From positions 42,360 through 106,359 of the forward strand of contig JAIDPF010000067.1 of assembly GCA_029062895.1 (NCBI GenBank): a stretch of DNA of 64,000 bases, read 5' to 3'. The translations under genes were made by a program, and so were the position numbers. The DNA is from Lachnospiraceae bacterium. Lineage in GTDB: Bacteria; Bacillota; Clostridia; Lachnospirales; Lachnospiraceae. Position 1 is the stretch's first letter. Each line of letters begins with the position of its first letter. The notes beneath the pieces were generated by a model, which made no database searches, was not told the DNA's origin, and worked only from the letters and a program-made list of their open reading frames with translations. Shown here in pieces: positions 33,195-41,437 of this stretch.

Positions 33195-34538
33195 ATGCGT
33201 TCGGAAGAAAAACTGGGAACAGAGCGAATGGGTAAGCTGATGATATCTATGGGGATTCCCACATTGGTCGCACAGCTTATTAATTTGCTTTATAATCTTG
33301 TTGACAGAATGTATATCGGTCATATCGTAGGGCCGGATGCTCTGACAGGAGTGGGACTTACACTGTCTGTCATCATGCTGATCTCGGCATTTAGCGCATT
33401 AATGGGCGCAGGAGGCGCACCGCTTGCGGCAATTGCCATGGGGCAGGGTGACAAGAAGCGTGCTGCCACGATCCTTTCTAATGCAGTTGTCATACTACTG
33501 TGTTTTTCTGTTATCTTAATGGTTGTATTTTATTATGTCGAGAAGCCGTTTCTTTATCTGATCGGCGCCAGTGACGCAACCTATCCATATGCAGGAGATT
33601 ATCTAAGGATCTATCTTTTGGGAACGCCCTTTGTCCAACTGGTGATCGGATTGAATCCGTTTATTACGGCGCAGGGTAAGTCAAGGACTGCGATGGCGTC
33701 CGTATTGATCGGAGCAGTATTTAATATCATCCTGGATCCTATTTTTATTATGGTATTTCAAATGGGAGTACGGGGTGCGGCATTAGCGACTGTATTTTCC
33801 CAGTGCGCTAGCGCGATCTGGGTACTGCATTTTCTAACGTCAAAGAAGGCATCGCTTCATATACAGAAAGAATATCTAAAACCTCAGTGGCGTGTAATTG
33901 GAAACGTCATGTCTCTGGGAATCTCTCCATTTATCATGCAGAGTACGGAAAGCCTGATCGCAGTCATATTGAGTAGCGGCTTACAGAAATACGGGGGAGA
34001 TATCTATGTGGGCTCCCTGACGATATTGCAGAGTATCATGCAGCTTGTGAATACGCCGATTTCCGGATTTACACAGGGTGTTCAGCCGATTCTTAGTTAC
34101 AATTATGGAGCGGGCAATACCGCAAGGGTAAAGCAGGCGTACCGGATCATTATTTCCTTAACAACAGGCGTTTCATTTTTGTTGACGCTTTCCGTGATGC
34201 TCTTTCCGGGTATGTATGCAATGATTTTCACAGATGATGTGATTTTGATTGGCGTTGTGGAGAAGGTTGCGCCGATCTTTATGGCGGGTATGCTGATCTT
34301 TGGGATTCAGATGGGCTGTCAGACAACTTTCATGGGTCTGGGACAGGCGAAGATCTCCTTATTTATGGCCTTGCTTAGAAAGGTCTTTCTTTTAGTACCG
34401 TTCGCGGTTATCTTTCCGTTGTTCACGGGAAACGTCATGAGTATTTATTATGCGGAGTGTTGTGCAGACGCGTTGGCAGCGATGATCTGCGGGACAGTGT
34501 TTTTATATTATCGTAAAAAGCTGTTATGCCGGCAATGA
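33195..34538 (+). CDS. MATE family efflux transporter
   Basis: A 447-residue, twelve-helix transporter starting MRSEEKLGTERMGKLM; the in-frame codons before it lie in a repeated hairpin element and are unlikely to be coding. Family marks: MISMGIPTLVAQLINLLYNLVDRMYIGHIVG in helix 1 region, the repeat in the second half (ISPFIMQSTESLIAVILS) and QPILSYNYGAGN. It exports drugs or metabolites by Na+ or H+ antiport. A second MATE gene lies at 43756-45123. Confidence 0.92.
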   Translation: MRSEEKLGTERMGKLMISMGIPTLVAQLINLLYNLVDRMYIGHIVGPDALTGVGLTLSVIMLISAFSALMGAGGAPLAAIAMGQGDKKRAATILSNAVVILLCFSVILMVVFYYVEKPFLYLIGASDATYPYAGDYLRIYLLGTPFVQLVIGLNPFITAQGKSRTAMASVLIGAVFNIILDPIFIMVFQMGVRGAALATVFSQCASAIWVLHFLTSKKASLHIQKEYLKPQWRVIGNVMSLGISPFIMQSTESLIAVILSSGLQKYGGDIYVGSLTILQSIMQLVNTPISGFTQGVQPILSYNYGAGNTARVKQAYRIIISLTTGVSFLLTLSVMLFPGMYAMIFTDDVILIGVVEKVAPIFMAGMLIFGIQMGCQTTFMGLGQAKISLFMALLRKVFLLVPFAVIFPLFTGNVMSIYYAECCADALAAMICGTVFLYYRKKLLCRQ

Positions 34539-34635
34539 ATATTTCAGATAAAATATGGTATTCTAATAAAATAGAATGGATCTGAAGATTCAATACTAAG
34601 TAATAAGTCTAAATATAAAGGGAGAAGTTTGTTTT

Positions 34636-34893
34636 ATGAAGCAGTTTGATTATGTGATTACGGATGAAATCGGCATACATGCAAGACCTGCGGGACAGCT
34701 TGCAAAAGAGGCAAAGAATTTTCAGTCGTCAATTAAGATTTCAATAAACGGTAAAGAGGCCAACGTGACAAAATTGATGGCAGTCATGGGACTGGGTATC
34801 AAGAAGGGCAATACAGTGCGCATTACAGCAGATGGAGCGGATGAGGAAGAAGCGATTGCGGCAATGGAAAAGTTTATGAAAGATAATTTATAA
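34636..34893 (+). CDS. ptsH: HPr phosphocarrier protein of the PTS
   Basis: An 85-residue HPr. The active-site motif GIHARPAG places the phosphorylated His at residue 15. The regulatory position is unusual: the segment NVTKLMAVMGLG aligns Lys, not Ser, at residue 46, where HPr kinase acts in most Firmicutes. It therefore can relay phosphate from Enzyme I but should not be a substrate of the HPr kinase encoded at 55090. It is followed at 53 bp by ptsI, the usual order. GGGAG precedes the start. Confidence 0.95.
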   Translation: MKQFDYVITDEIGIHARPAGQLAKEAKNFQSSIKISINGKEANVTKLMAVMGLGIKKGNTVRITADGADEEEAIAAMEKFMKDNL

Positions 34894-34946
34894 TATATGT
34901 CTTGGATCGAAAGATTAGAAATTTGGGAAAGTGAGCGTATTGTTTC

Positions 34947-36557
34947 ATGGAAACATGTAAGGGAACGAAGATATTTGACGGGATTGCAATAGGGAGTATC
35001 TTCTATTATAAAAAACATGAAAATAATGTTGAAAGGAAGCGGGTAGAGGATATCGAGGCAGAGATTACCCGCTATGAAAACGCGAAGAAAAAAGCCATTG
35101 AACAGTTAAATGCACTCCATGAAAAAGCGGTTGTAGAAGTGGGAGAAATCAACGCCCAGATCTTAGAAGTACATGCCATGATGCTGGAGGATGATGATTA
35201 TAATGATTCGATCCATAATCTGATCAAAAATCAGGGAATCAATGCCGAATGTGCCGTTGCAACAACAGGGGACAATTTTTCTGAAATGTTTGCTAATATG
35301 GATGATGAATATTTCAAAGCAAGAAGCGTTGATGTAAAGGATATTTCGGAGCGCGTGATCAATGTGCTGGGAGGCGGTCACGGCGCGGATGAGCTGAAAG
35401 AGCCCTGTATCATTGCCGCTGAGGATCTGGCGCCCAGCGAGACGGTGCAGATGGACAAGACTAAGCTTCTGGCATTTGTGACAAGGCATGGTTCTACCAA
35501 TTCCCATACGGCAATCCTTGCCAGAACTATGAGCATCCCGGCCTTAATCAAGGTAGATATTAAGGAAGAGTGGAATCATAAAACAGCGATTGTAGATGGT
35601 TATACTGGGACGCTGATCATTGATCCGGATGCGGATACCCTGATTTCTTATCGGGAGAAGCAAAAGCGGGATGAGGAGCAGAAACAGCTTTTGCTGGATT
35701 TAAAGGGCAAGGAAACTGTTACAAAGAGTGGACAAAAAGTGCACTTATATGCGAATATTGGAAATGTGTCCGATCTGGGAGCAGTATTGCAAAATGATGC
35801 CGCCGGTATCGGACTGTTTCGGAGTGAATTTCTCTATCTGGGGAAGTCAACCTTTCCTACGGAGGAAGAGCAGTTTTCGGCATATAAGCAGGTTGCTGAG
35901 ACAATGGCGGGCAAGCGTGTGATATTCCGAACGCTGGATATCGGGGCGGACAAACAGGCGGATTATTTTCAGCTTGGAAACGAAGAGAATCCTGCGATGG
36001 GTTACCGTGCGATCAGGATCTGCTTAAACGAGCCGGAGATCTTTAAGACCCAGCTTCGGGCAATGCTGCGTGCAAGCAATTATGGAAAGATCGCCATTAT
36101 GTATCCGATGATTACGTCGTTGGATGAGATCAGGGATATCAAAAAAATTATGACGGAAGTTAAGGAAGAACTTTCCACTTTAGGCGTACCTTATGATGAC
36201 GTAGAACAGGGTATTATGATCGAGACCCCTGCGGCAGCCATGATCAGCGATCTGCTGGCGAAAGAGGTTGACTTTTTCAGCATAGGCACCAATGATCTGA
36301 CGCAGTATACTTTGGCAGTCGACCGGCAGAATAATCGGTTGGACCGGTTTTATAACCCGCATCACGAGGCGGTTCTTAGGATGATCCGTATGGTAGTAGA
36401 AAATGCGCATAAAGAAGGCATTTGGGCAGGCATCTGTGGGGAACTGGGGGCGGATATGTCGTTGACAGATACGTTTCTGAAGATGGGTGTGGATGAACTG
36501 TCCGTGTCACCGGGTTTGATCCTGCCGTTACGAAAAAAGATTCGGGACGCGGAATAA
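34947..36557 (+). CDS. ptsI: Phosphoenolpyruvate-protein phosphotransferase (PTS Enzyme I)
   Basis: A 536-residue protein close to the usual 540-575. The phosphohistidine domain has the active His in GSTNSHTAILARTMSIPALI (about residue 187). The PEP-binding barrel has GIGLFRSEFLYLG, RTLDIGADKQ, NPAMGYRAIR, the MIETPAAAMISDLLAKEVDFFSIGTNDLTQY block and the cysteine in GICGELG. It transfers phosphate from PEP to HPr. It forms an operon with ptsH and is followed by a new promoter, so this two-gene unit ends here. Confidence 0.96.
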   Translation: METCKGTKIFDGIAIGSIFYYKKHENNVERKRVEDIEAEITRYENAKKKAIEQLNALHEKAVVEVGEINAQILEVHAMMLEDDDYNDSIHNLIKNQGINAECAVATTGDNFSEMFANMDDEYFKARSVDVKDISERVINVLGGGHGADELKEPCIIAAEDLAPSETVQMDKTKLLAFVTRHGSTNSHTAILARTMSIPALIKVDIKEEWNHKTAIVDGYTGTLIIDPDADTLISYREKQKRDEEQKQLLLDLKGKETVTKSGQKVHLYANIGNVSDLGAVLQNDAAGIGLFRSEFLYLGKSTFPTEEEQFSAYKQVAETMAGKRVIFRTLDIGADKQADYFQLGNEENPAMGYRAIRICLNEPEIFKTQLRAMLRASNYGKIAIMYPMITSLDEIRDIKKIMTEVKEELSTLGVPYDDVEQGIMIETPAAAMISDLLAKEVDFFSIGTNDLTQYTLAVDRQNNRLDRFYNPHHEAVLRMIRMVVENAHKEGIWAGICGELGADMSLTDTFLKMGVDELSVSPGLILPLRKKIRDAE

Positions 36558-36565
36558 GAAGCTGA

Positions 36566-36594
36566 TTGAGTTTGTAGGAAAGATATGGTACAAT
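36566..36594 (+). promoter_or_regulatory. Sigma-A promoter for the structured RNA
   Basis: TTGAGT (36566-36571), 17 bp, TACAAT (36589-36594), placing the start near 36601. Confidence 0.8.
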
Positions 36595-36600
36595 ACAAAA

Positions 36601-36702
36601 GCAAGTAGTCGTATAGGGTGATTATGCCGTGACAGCGGTTACTCCGGTTAGAATCCGGACGCCTGCTATATGGCATAGCTTATAGCTGTGCCATTTGTTT
36701 TT
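36601..36702 (+). ncRNA. Structured RNA of about 100 nt with a tRNA-like T-arm and terminator; candidate small RNA or leader switch
   Basis: Downstream of a good promoter the sequence folds into TCCGG-TTAGAAT-CCGGA (36643-36659), identical in geometry to a tRNA T-arm. It is followed by seven bases CGCCTGC that can pair 6 of 7 with GTAGTCG at 36605-36611. Only 31 nt separate that strand from the T-arm, too short for a normal D and anticodon arm. A terminator follows: ATGGCATAGCT/AGCTGTGCCAT (36670-36680 with 36684-36694) then TTGTTTTT. TATGCC (36623-36628) can pair with GGCATA (36672-36677), which would break the terminator. It may therefore be an attenuator for the esterase gene 34 bp downstream or an independent RNA. 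I match it to no known class. Confidence 0.6.
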
Positions 36703-36735
36703 AAAATGACATAATTTAAAAGAAGTATATAAGAA

Positions 36736-37464
36736 ATGGTTTGTATAAGAGGCTGCATAGAAGAACATAAGCTCTGCCTCGTGGGTAGCGGTAACGCGCA
36801 TATGGTTTTGGTCTGCCCGATGATGTCAGAGCAGTTACATAAAGTTGAGGAACATTGGCAGAGGATAAAAGAGTTATCATTAGAAGATGGAGTCAAGAAA
36901 GAAGACTTTCTGTTGGCTGCCGTTGAAGTAAAGGATTGGAATGGGGAATTATCGCCTTGGAGGCAGCATATAGAAGGAATAGGAGATTTTTCCGGAAAAG
37001 CAGATAAGATGCTTGACCTGATTATAAAACAAGGGATTCCTGCGATCCGTGATTTTATAAACAGAGAGGATGTCTCTGATAAGCATAATCTTCAATTTAT
37101 GATTGGTGGATATTCATTGGCCGGATTGTTTGCGTTATGGTCGATGTATCAAACGGATGTATTTTGTGGCGTGGCATGCTGTTCCGGGTCGTTGTGGTAT
37201 CCTAAGTTTATAGAATTCGCGAGAACACATACTTTACCGAAACAAAGCTTGATCTATCTCAGTCTTGGAACGAAAGAGGAGAAGACAGGGCAGAGGGTTT
37301 TCTCTAAGATCGGTGACGCAACAAGAGAACTATATGCATATTATAAATTGTCCGATGAAGTGAAAGAAACCATATTAAAATGGAATACCGGAAATCATTT
37401 TAAAGACGTTGACGCGCGGATAGATAGAGGATTTGCATGGTTGATTAATAAATTTCTTACTTAA
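36736..37464 (+). CDS. Putative esterase, alpha/beta hydrolase (enterochelin esterase/FrmB-like)
   Basis: A 242-residue protein. The nucleophile elbow is GYSLAGL (Ser at about residue 124), followed by ACCSGSLWYPKF, typical of the putative esterase family PF00756-like proteins; a late acidic residue and His (NTGNHFKDVDARI) complete the triad. No signal peptide. The gene begins just after a terminator hairpin, so expression would depend on readthrough or on the leader RNA. The start codon is not certain: no strong ribosome site precedes 36736. Confidence 0.8.
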   Translation: MVCIRGCIEEHKLCLVGSGNAHMVLVCPMMSEQLHKVEEHWQRIKELSLEDGVKKEDFLLAAVEVKDWNGELSPWRQHIEGIGDFSGKADKMLDLIIKQGIPAIRDFINREDVSDKHNLQFMIGGYSLAGLFALWSMYQTDVFCGVACCSGSLWYPKFIEFARTHTLPKQSLIYLSLGTKEEKTGQRVFSKIGDATRELYAYYKLSDEVKETILKWNTGNHFKDVDARIDRGFAWLINKFLT

Positions 37465-37499
37465 ATAAAATGAATTGTGTCATAGTAGGGAGGATTGGT

Positions 37500-38345
37500 A
37501 TGAGAACAGTTATTGAAAATCAACAGTTTGATGAGGAAAGGGCATTATATTATACACAGGGATGTGATATTAAGAACTGTACGTTTGCGGGTCCGGCAGA
37601 CGGGGAATCCGTATTGAAAGAGTCCCATGATATTACGCTGAATGGCTGCAGCTTTTCCCTGCGTTATCCGCTGTGGCATGTCAGAGGTTTTTCCATGAGC
37701 GGCTCAACGATGGATGAAAGTACAAGGGCCGCCATTTGGTATGCAGAAAATGGCGTAATCAGGGAGTGTAATCTAAACGGCATTAAAGCCATTCGTGAGT
37801 GCCATCAGATCGTATTGGAGGACTGTAGGATCGTGTCACTGGAATTTGGATGGAAGAGCAGTGATATCATACTAAAGGATACGGAGATTGAGTCAGAATA
37901 TATCTTTATGGACAGCAAGAATGTCAAACTGGAAAATGTTACGATGAAGGGTAAGTATTCTTTCCAGTATATGGAAAATCTTGAAATTACAAATTGCATG
38001 TTGGATACTAAAGACGCTTTCTGGCATAGTAAGAATGTCACTGTTAAGGACAGTGTTGTAAAAGGGGAGTATCTTGCATGGTTTTCGGAAGGTCTGACAT
38101 TGATCAACTGCAGGATCATAGGAACACAGCCGCTTTGTTATTGCAAGGATCTGAAGCTGATCAACTGTACCATGGAGGATACGGATCTTTCGTTTGAGTA
38201 TTCTGATGTGGAAGCAGATATTGTGGGTGATGTGATATCTATCAAGAATCCCAGAAGTGGTCGGATCGTCGTAGACAGCGTCGGCGAGACCATTTGGGAA
38301 AATCCTGTCATGGAGTGCAGAGGAGAGGTGATCGTCAGAAAATGA
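37500..38345 (+). CDS. DUF3737 family right-handed beta-helix protein
   Basis: A 281-residue protein starting MRTVIENQQFDEERALYY, with GGGAGG 7 nt upstream; the upstream in-frame ATG at 37470 is not supported. The whole chain is built of short strand repeats (CDIKNCTFAG, SHDITLNGCSF, SDIILKDTEI, LTLINCRIIG and so on), a parallel beta-helix. DUF3737 proteins are cytoplasmic, widespread in gut bacteria and of unknown activity; carbohydrate binding is suspected only from the fold. Confidence 0.92.
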   Translation: MRTVIENQQFDEERALYYTQGCDIKNCTFAGPADGESVLKESHDITLNGCSFSLRYPLWHVRGFSMSGSTMDESTRAAIWYAENGVIRECNLNGIKAIRECHQIVLEDCRIVSLEFGWKSSDIILKDTEIESEYIFMDSKNVKLENVTMKGKYSFQYMENLEITNCMLDTKDAFWHSKNVTVKDSVVKGEYLAWFSEGLTLINCRIIGTQPLCYCKDLKLINCTMEDTDLSFEYSDVEADIVGDVISIKNPRSGRIVVDSVGETIWENPVMECRGEVIVRK

Positions 38346-38554
38346 TGTTTTGTCAAATTAAAAGGATCAAATAGTTACATATAACTATATCCTGTTTAAT
38401 GTGCAAATTTTCCAGTTTTTTAAATCCATTAAATATGGTAAATTAAATATGGGTATTGATAAAAGATTTAGCAGAGAGATCCTTTAAGCAGTTTATTAAG
38501 ATTTTCCATAAATCATTTTTCAATTACCAAAAAGATACATAAAGGAGAAAAAAT

Positions 38555-40168
38555 ATGCCACCAATTGTAACAACCGTATTGCCAATTGCACTGATCGTGA
38601 TTTTCATCCTGATTATCATGATGACCGGCTATGTAAAAGCTTCACCGGATACTGCTATCATTATTTCCGGTCTTCGTAAAAACCCGAAGGTACTGATCGG
38701 AAAAGCGGGGATCAAGATTCCGTTTCTGGAGAGAAAGGATGAATTGAATCTGCAGTTGATTTCCATTGATGTTAAAACATCCAATGCAGTGCCTACAGCG
38801 GATTATATCAATATTAATGTAGACGCAACGGTTAATGTCAAGATCAGCGACGAACATGAAAAACTTAAGCTTGCGGCGCAGAACTTTCTGAATAAGAATA
38901 CGGATTATGTTGCTCATGTTGCAAGAGAGGTTCTGGAGGGTAATGTCCGTGAGATCGTGGGTAAGATGGCTTTAGAAGAAATGGTTTCCGACCGGCAGAA
39001 ATTTGCCACGCTCGTTAAGGAAAATGCGGAACCGGATCTGGCTGCCATGGGACTTGACATTGTCAGCTTCAATGTGCAGAACTTTGTTGACGGTAATGGC
39101 GTGATTGAAAACCTTGGTGTTGATAATATTGTTAAGATCCAGAAGAACGCTGCGATCTCCCGTGCGGAAAGTGAAAAGGATATTGCAAAGGCACAGGCGA
39201 TGGCGAGGAAAGAAGCCAATGATGCGCAGGTATCCAGTGAATTGGAGATTGCAAACGCACAGGCAAGGGCACAGAAAGAGAAATCCATCGTGCTTGCCAT
39301 ATCCGAGCGGGAAGCTCAGGAGGCAAAGATCAGCGCCGATACATTGATCGCACAGAAGGAAAATGAATTGGCGATCACAAGGGCGGAACTTCAAAAGGCA
39401 GCAGATACGAAGAAGGCGATCGCAGATGCGGCTTATCAGATCCAGAAGGAGACAGAGCGTAAGACCGTCGAAATCACAACAGCGGATGCAAACATTGCAA
39501 GACAGGAAAAAGAGATTCTTTTAAAGCAGAAGGAAGCCGAAGTAATGGAAAAGGCTTTGGATGCGGAGATCAGAAAGAAGGCGGAAGCAGAGAAATTCGC
39601 AAGGCAGCAGAAAGCAGACGCACAGCTATATGAGATTCAGAGAAATTCCGATGCACAGCTTTTTGAACGTCAGAAGAATGCGGAAGCGGAGAAATTTGAG
39701 AGAGAGAAGGAAGCGGAAGCATTGAGGGCGACTGCGGAAGCTCAGAAATTCGCAATGGAGCAGGAAGGTGAAGGTATCCGCGCGAAAGGTATGGCGGAAG
39801 CGGAGGCGATCCGTGCAAAGGCGCTTGCGGAAGCGGAAGGTATTGAGAAGAAAGCTCTTGCGATGCAGAAGATGAATGAAGCAGCGATTCTGGAGATGTA
39901 CTTCAATGCGTTGCCTGACGTGGTGAAAAACGCGGCGACACCGCTTAACAATGTTGACCGCATTACGATGTACGGTGACGGGAATACCACAAAGCTGATG
40001 AAGGATGTCATGGGAACGGTGGTACAGATAACCGATGGATTGAAGGAGTCAACAGGCGTCGATCTGTCAGCAGTGCTTGCCGGATTCCTTGGCGGTAAGG
40101 CTGCAAGCGTGGGTGGTTCCGGGACTGCCGGTGCGGGGGACGAAGCTGAGAACAAAACTACAGTATAA
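38555..40168 (+). CDS. Flotillin family (SPFH/Band 7) membrane-scaffold protein
   Basis: A 537-residue flotillin. One N-terminal membrane segment (residues about 5-28), an SPFH domain (30-200, GKAGIKIPFLERKDELNLQ and the later DGNGVIENLGVDNI) and a long Ala/Glu-rich coiled coil (205-430, repeated EAEKF/ERQK heptads and DAQL units), then a Gly/Ala-rich tail. Such proteins organise functional membrane microdomains. The NfeD-like partner usually found beside floT is absent here. AAAGGAG precedes the start and a complex terminator follows. Confidence 0.95.
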   Translation: MPPIVTTVLPIALIVIFILIIMMTGYVKASPDTAIIISGLRKNPKVLIGKAGIKIPFLERKDELNLQLISIDVKTSNAVPTADYININVDATVNVKISDEHEKLKLAAQNFLNKNTDYVAHVAREVLEGNVREIVGKMALEEMVSDRQKFATLVKENAEPDLAAMGLDIVSFNVQNFVDGNGVIENLGVDNIVKIQKNAAISRAESEKDIAKAQAMARKEANDAQVSSELEIANAQARAQKEKSIVLAISEREAQEAKISADTLIAQKENELAITRAELQKAADTKKAIADAAYQIQKETERKTVEITTADANIARQEKEILLKQKEAEVMEKALDAEIRKKAEAEKFARQQKADAQLYEIQRNSDAQLFERQKNAEAEKFEREKEAEALRATAEAQKFAMEQEGEGIRAKGMAEAEAIRAKALAEAEGIEKKALAMQKMNEAAILEMYFNALPDVVKNAATPLNNVDRITMYGDGNTTKLMKDVMGTVVQITDGLKESTGVDLSAVLAGFLGGKAASVGGSGTAGAGDEAENKTTV

Positions 40169-40185
40169 TGCTATAAAAGATCTAT

Positions 40186-40252
40186 AAAAACGCTGTCGCT
40201 TGAAACCTGTGGGTAGTATTTAGCAGGTTTCAATGCGTCGCAGCGTTTTTCT
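40186..40252 (+). terminator. Two-tier terminator after the flotillin gene
   Basis: Outer stem AAAAACGCTG/CAGCGTTTTT (40186-40195 with 40241-40250) encloses inner stem GAAACCTG/CAGGTTTC. The outer T-run makes it an efficient terminator. Confidence 0.85.
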
Positions 40253-40276
40253 ATTTCTAAGGAAAGGGGAATCAAT

Positions 40277-40690
40277 ATGTGGTTTATTTTGGCATTATTA
40301 TCAGCAGTATTTGCAGCGTTAACCTCTATCTTGGCAAAGGTGGGCATTGAAGGGGTCGGATCGAATCTTGCAACTGCTATACGGACATTTGTGGTATTGA
40401 TTCTGGCGTGGGGAATGGTATTTCTTACAAAGCAGCAGGGAGGGATCTCAGAGATCAGCCGGAAAAGCTGGATATTTCTGATTTTGTCGGGATTAGCCAC
40501 AGGAGCTTCATGGCTGTGTTATTATAAGGCGCTGCAGATCGGTGATGCTTCCAAGGTAGTTCCGGTGGATAAGTTAAGCGTTGTAATTACCTTGATTTTG
40601 GCATTTGTCTTCCTACATGAGCCGTTTACCGTAAAGTCGGCCATTGGAGCGGTGTTGATTGCTGCGGGGACGCTGGTGTTGGCACTATAG
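40277..40690 (+). CDS. EamA/DMT superfamily half-size transporter
   Basis: A 137-residue protein with five hydrophobic segments and a single EamA repeat: ILAKVGIEGVGSNLATAIRT, SGLATGASWLCYYKALQIGDASKVVPVDKLS and the closing VFLHEPFTVKSAIGAVLIAAGTLVL. Full-length members have two such repeats; single-repeat proteins of this length form dimers and are a recognised group. Substrate unknown. AAAGGGG precedes the ATG. Confidence 0.92.
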   Translation: MWFILALLSAVFAALTSILAKVGIEGVGSNLATAIRTFVVLILAWGMVFLTKQQGGISEISRKSWIFLILSGLATGASWLCYYKALQIGDASKVVPVDKLSVVITLILAFVFLHEPFTVKSAIGAVLIAAGTLVLAL

Positions 40691-40700
40691 TAAAAAGAAG

Positions 40701-40878
40701 TCGCAGCAAGCTGCTCTGATATAGGGGGATTAGATTGAAAAATAAGCTTGATAGCTTATTTTTCAATCGGCAATTTGAGTCAGGGCCTCAAATTGCTTTG
40801 ATCGCAGATGAGAAACCGCCTGCGCGGATTTCTCATCGCGTGTCATCGCAGCAAGCTGCTCTGACATAGGGGATTAAA
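40701..40878. repeat. Mosaic of intergenic hairpin repeats
   Basis: A direct repeat TCGCAGCAAGCTGCTCTGA occurs at 40701-40719 and again at 40848-40866, bracketing three hairpins: GATTGAAAAATAAGCT with its complement (40733-40768), GCAATTTGAG/CTCAAATTGC (40770-40796) and GATGAGAAACCGC with its partner (40807-40837). The first hairpin also exists at 18053-18088 and the second at 45432-45458 upstream of ftsH. Confidence 0.75.
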
Positions 40879-41415
40879 ATGGAAAAATCGCAAGATTATT
40901 TTGGTAATGCAATGGGTAATTTTATACATGAGATGTCCGGTGCAGGAGCCATCCGGCATATGGTGGATCAGGGGTATTCCATCCAGCAGATCATGGAACG
41001 GCTGGATTATCCGACGCCCCAGCGCCGCGTGGAGGAAACGGCATTGAAACATATGTTAAAGCAGGGGATTTTATTAGAGCGGCTGCCAGATCAGGAATAT
41101 CGTCAGATAAAAATTCCTGCTTCGTGGGACAGAAGACAACTGTCTGAGGCTGTTTATATCAGGAAAGAACGGGACGGAGAGGATTTTTCCTATGTGCTGC
41201 TTCCGATCGCCGAGCTTAAAAAAGACAAGGAATTGTTATCCTGCCTAAGTGACAGGGAGCGGGATTATCTTTGCGGTCTGCCATGGGAGGGCGCTGCGGT
41301 ATATCATCGGTTGACGGGGCGGATGTATGAGATTGCGATAGAGCTTTCAACGGCTGTCCGGAATGGAGTGAGATTCTACTTTATAAAAAGCAAGGAAGAA
41401 ATTGTTATGTTTTAA
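40879..41415 (+). CDS. Hypothetical cytoplasmic protein
   Basis: A 178-residue protein. The N-terminal half is helical (FGNAMGNFIHEMSGAGAIRH and a wHTH-like IQQIMERLDYPTPQRRVEETALKHMLKQG segment). The C-terminal half has strands and LPWEGAAVYHRLTGRMYEIA. It has no signal or membrane segment. The AGGGGATTAAA before the ATG comes from the repeat element in front of the gene. I do not recognise the family. Confidence 0.75.
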   Translation: MEKSQDYFGNAMGNFIHEMSGAGAIRHMVDQGYSIQQIMERLDYPTPQRRVEETALKHMLKQGILLERLPDQEYRQIKIPASWDRRQLSEAVYIRKERDGEDFSYVLLPIAELKKDKELLSCLSDRERDYLCGLPWEGAAVYHRLTGRMYEIAIELSTAVRNGVRFYFIKSKEEIVMF

Positions 41416-41437
41416 AAAGTCATAGGAGTTAAAGGTT

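Noticed and set aside
36601..36670. T-box leader or intact tRNA gene
   Set aside because: Too short, lacks the T-box bulge and specifier stem, and only 31 nt separate the acceptor-like strand from the T-arm, so D and anticodon arms cannot both exist.
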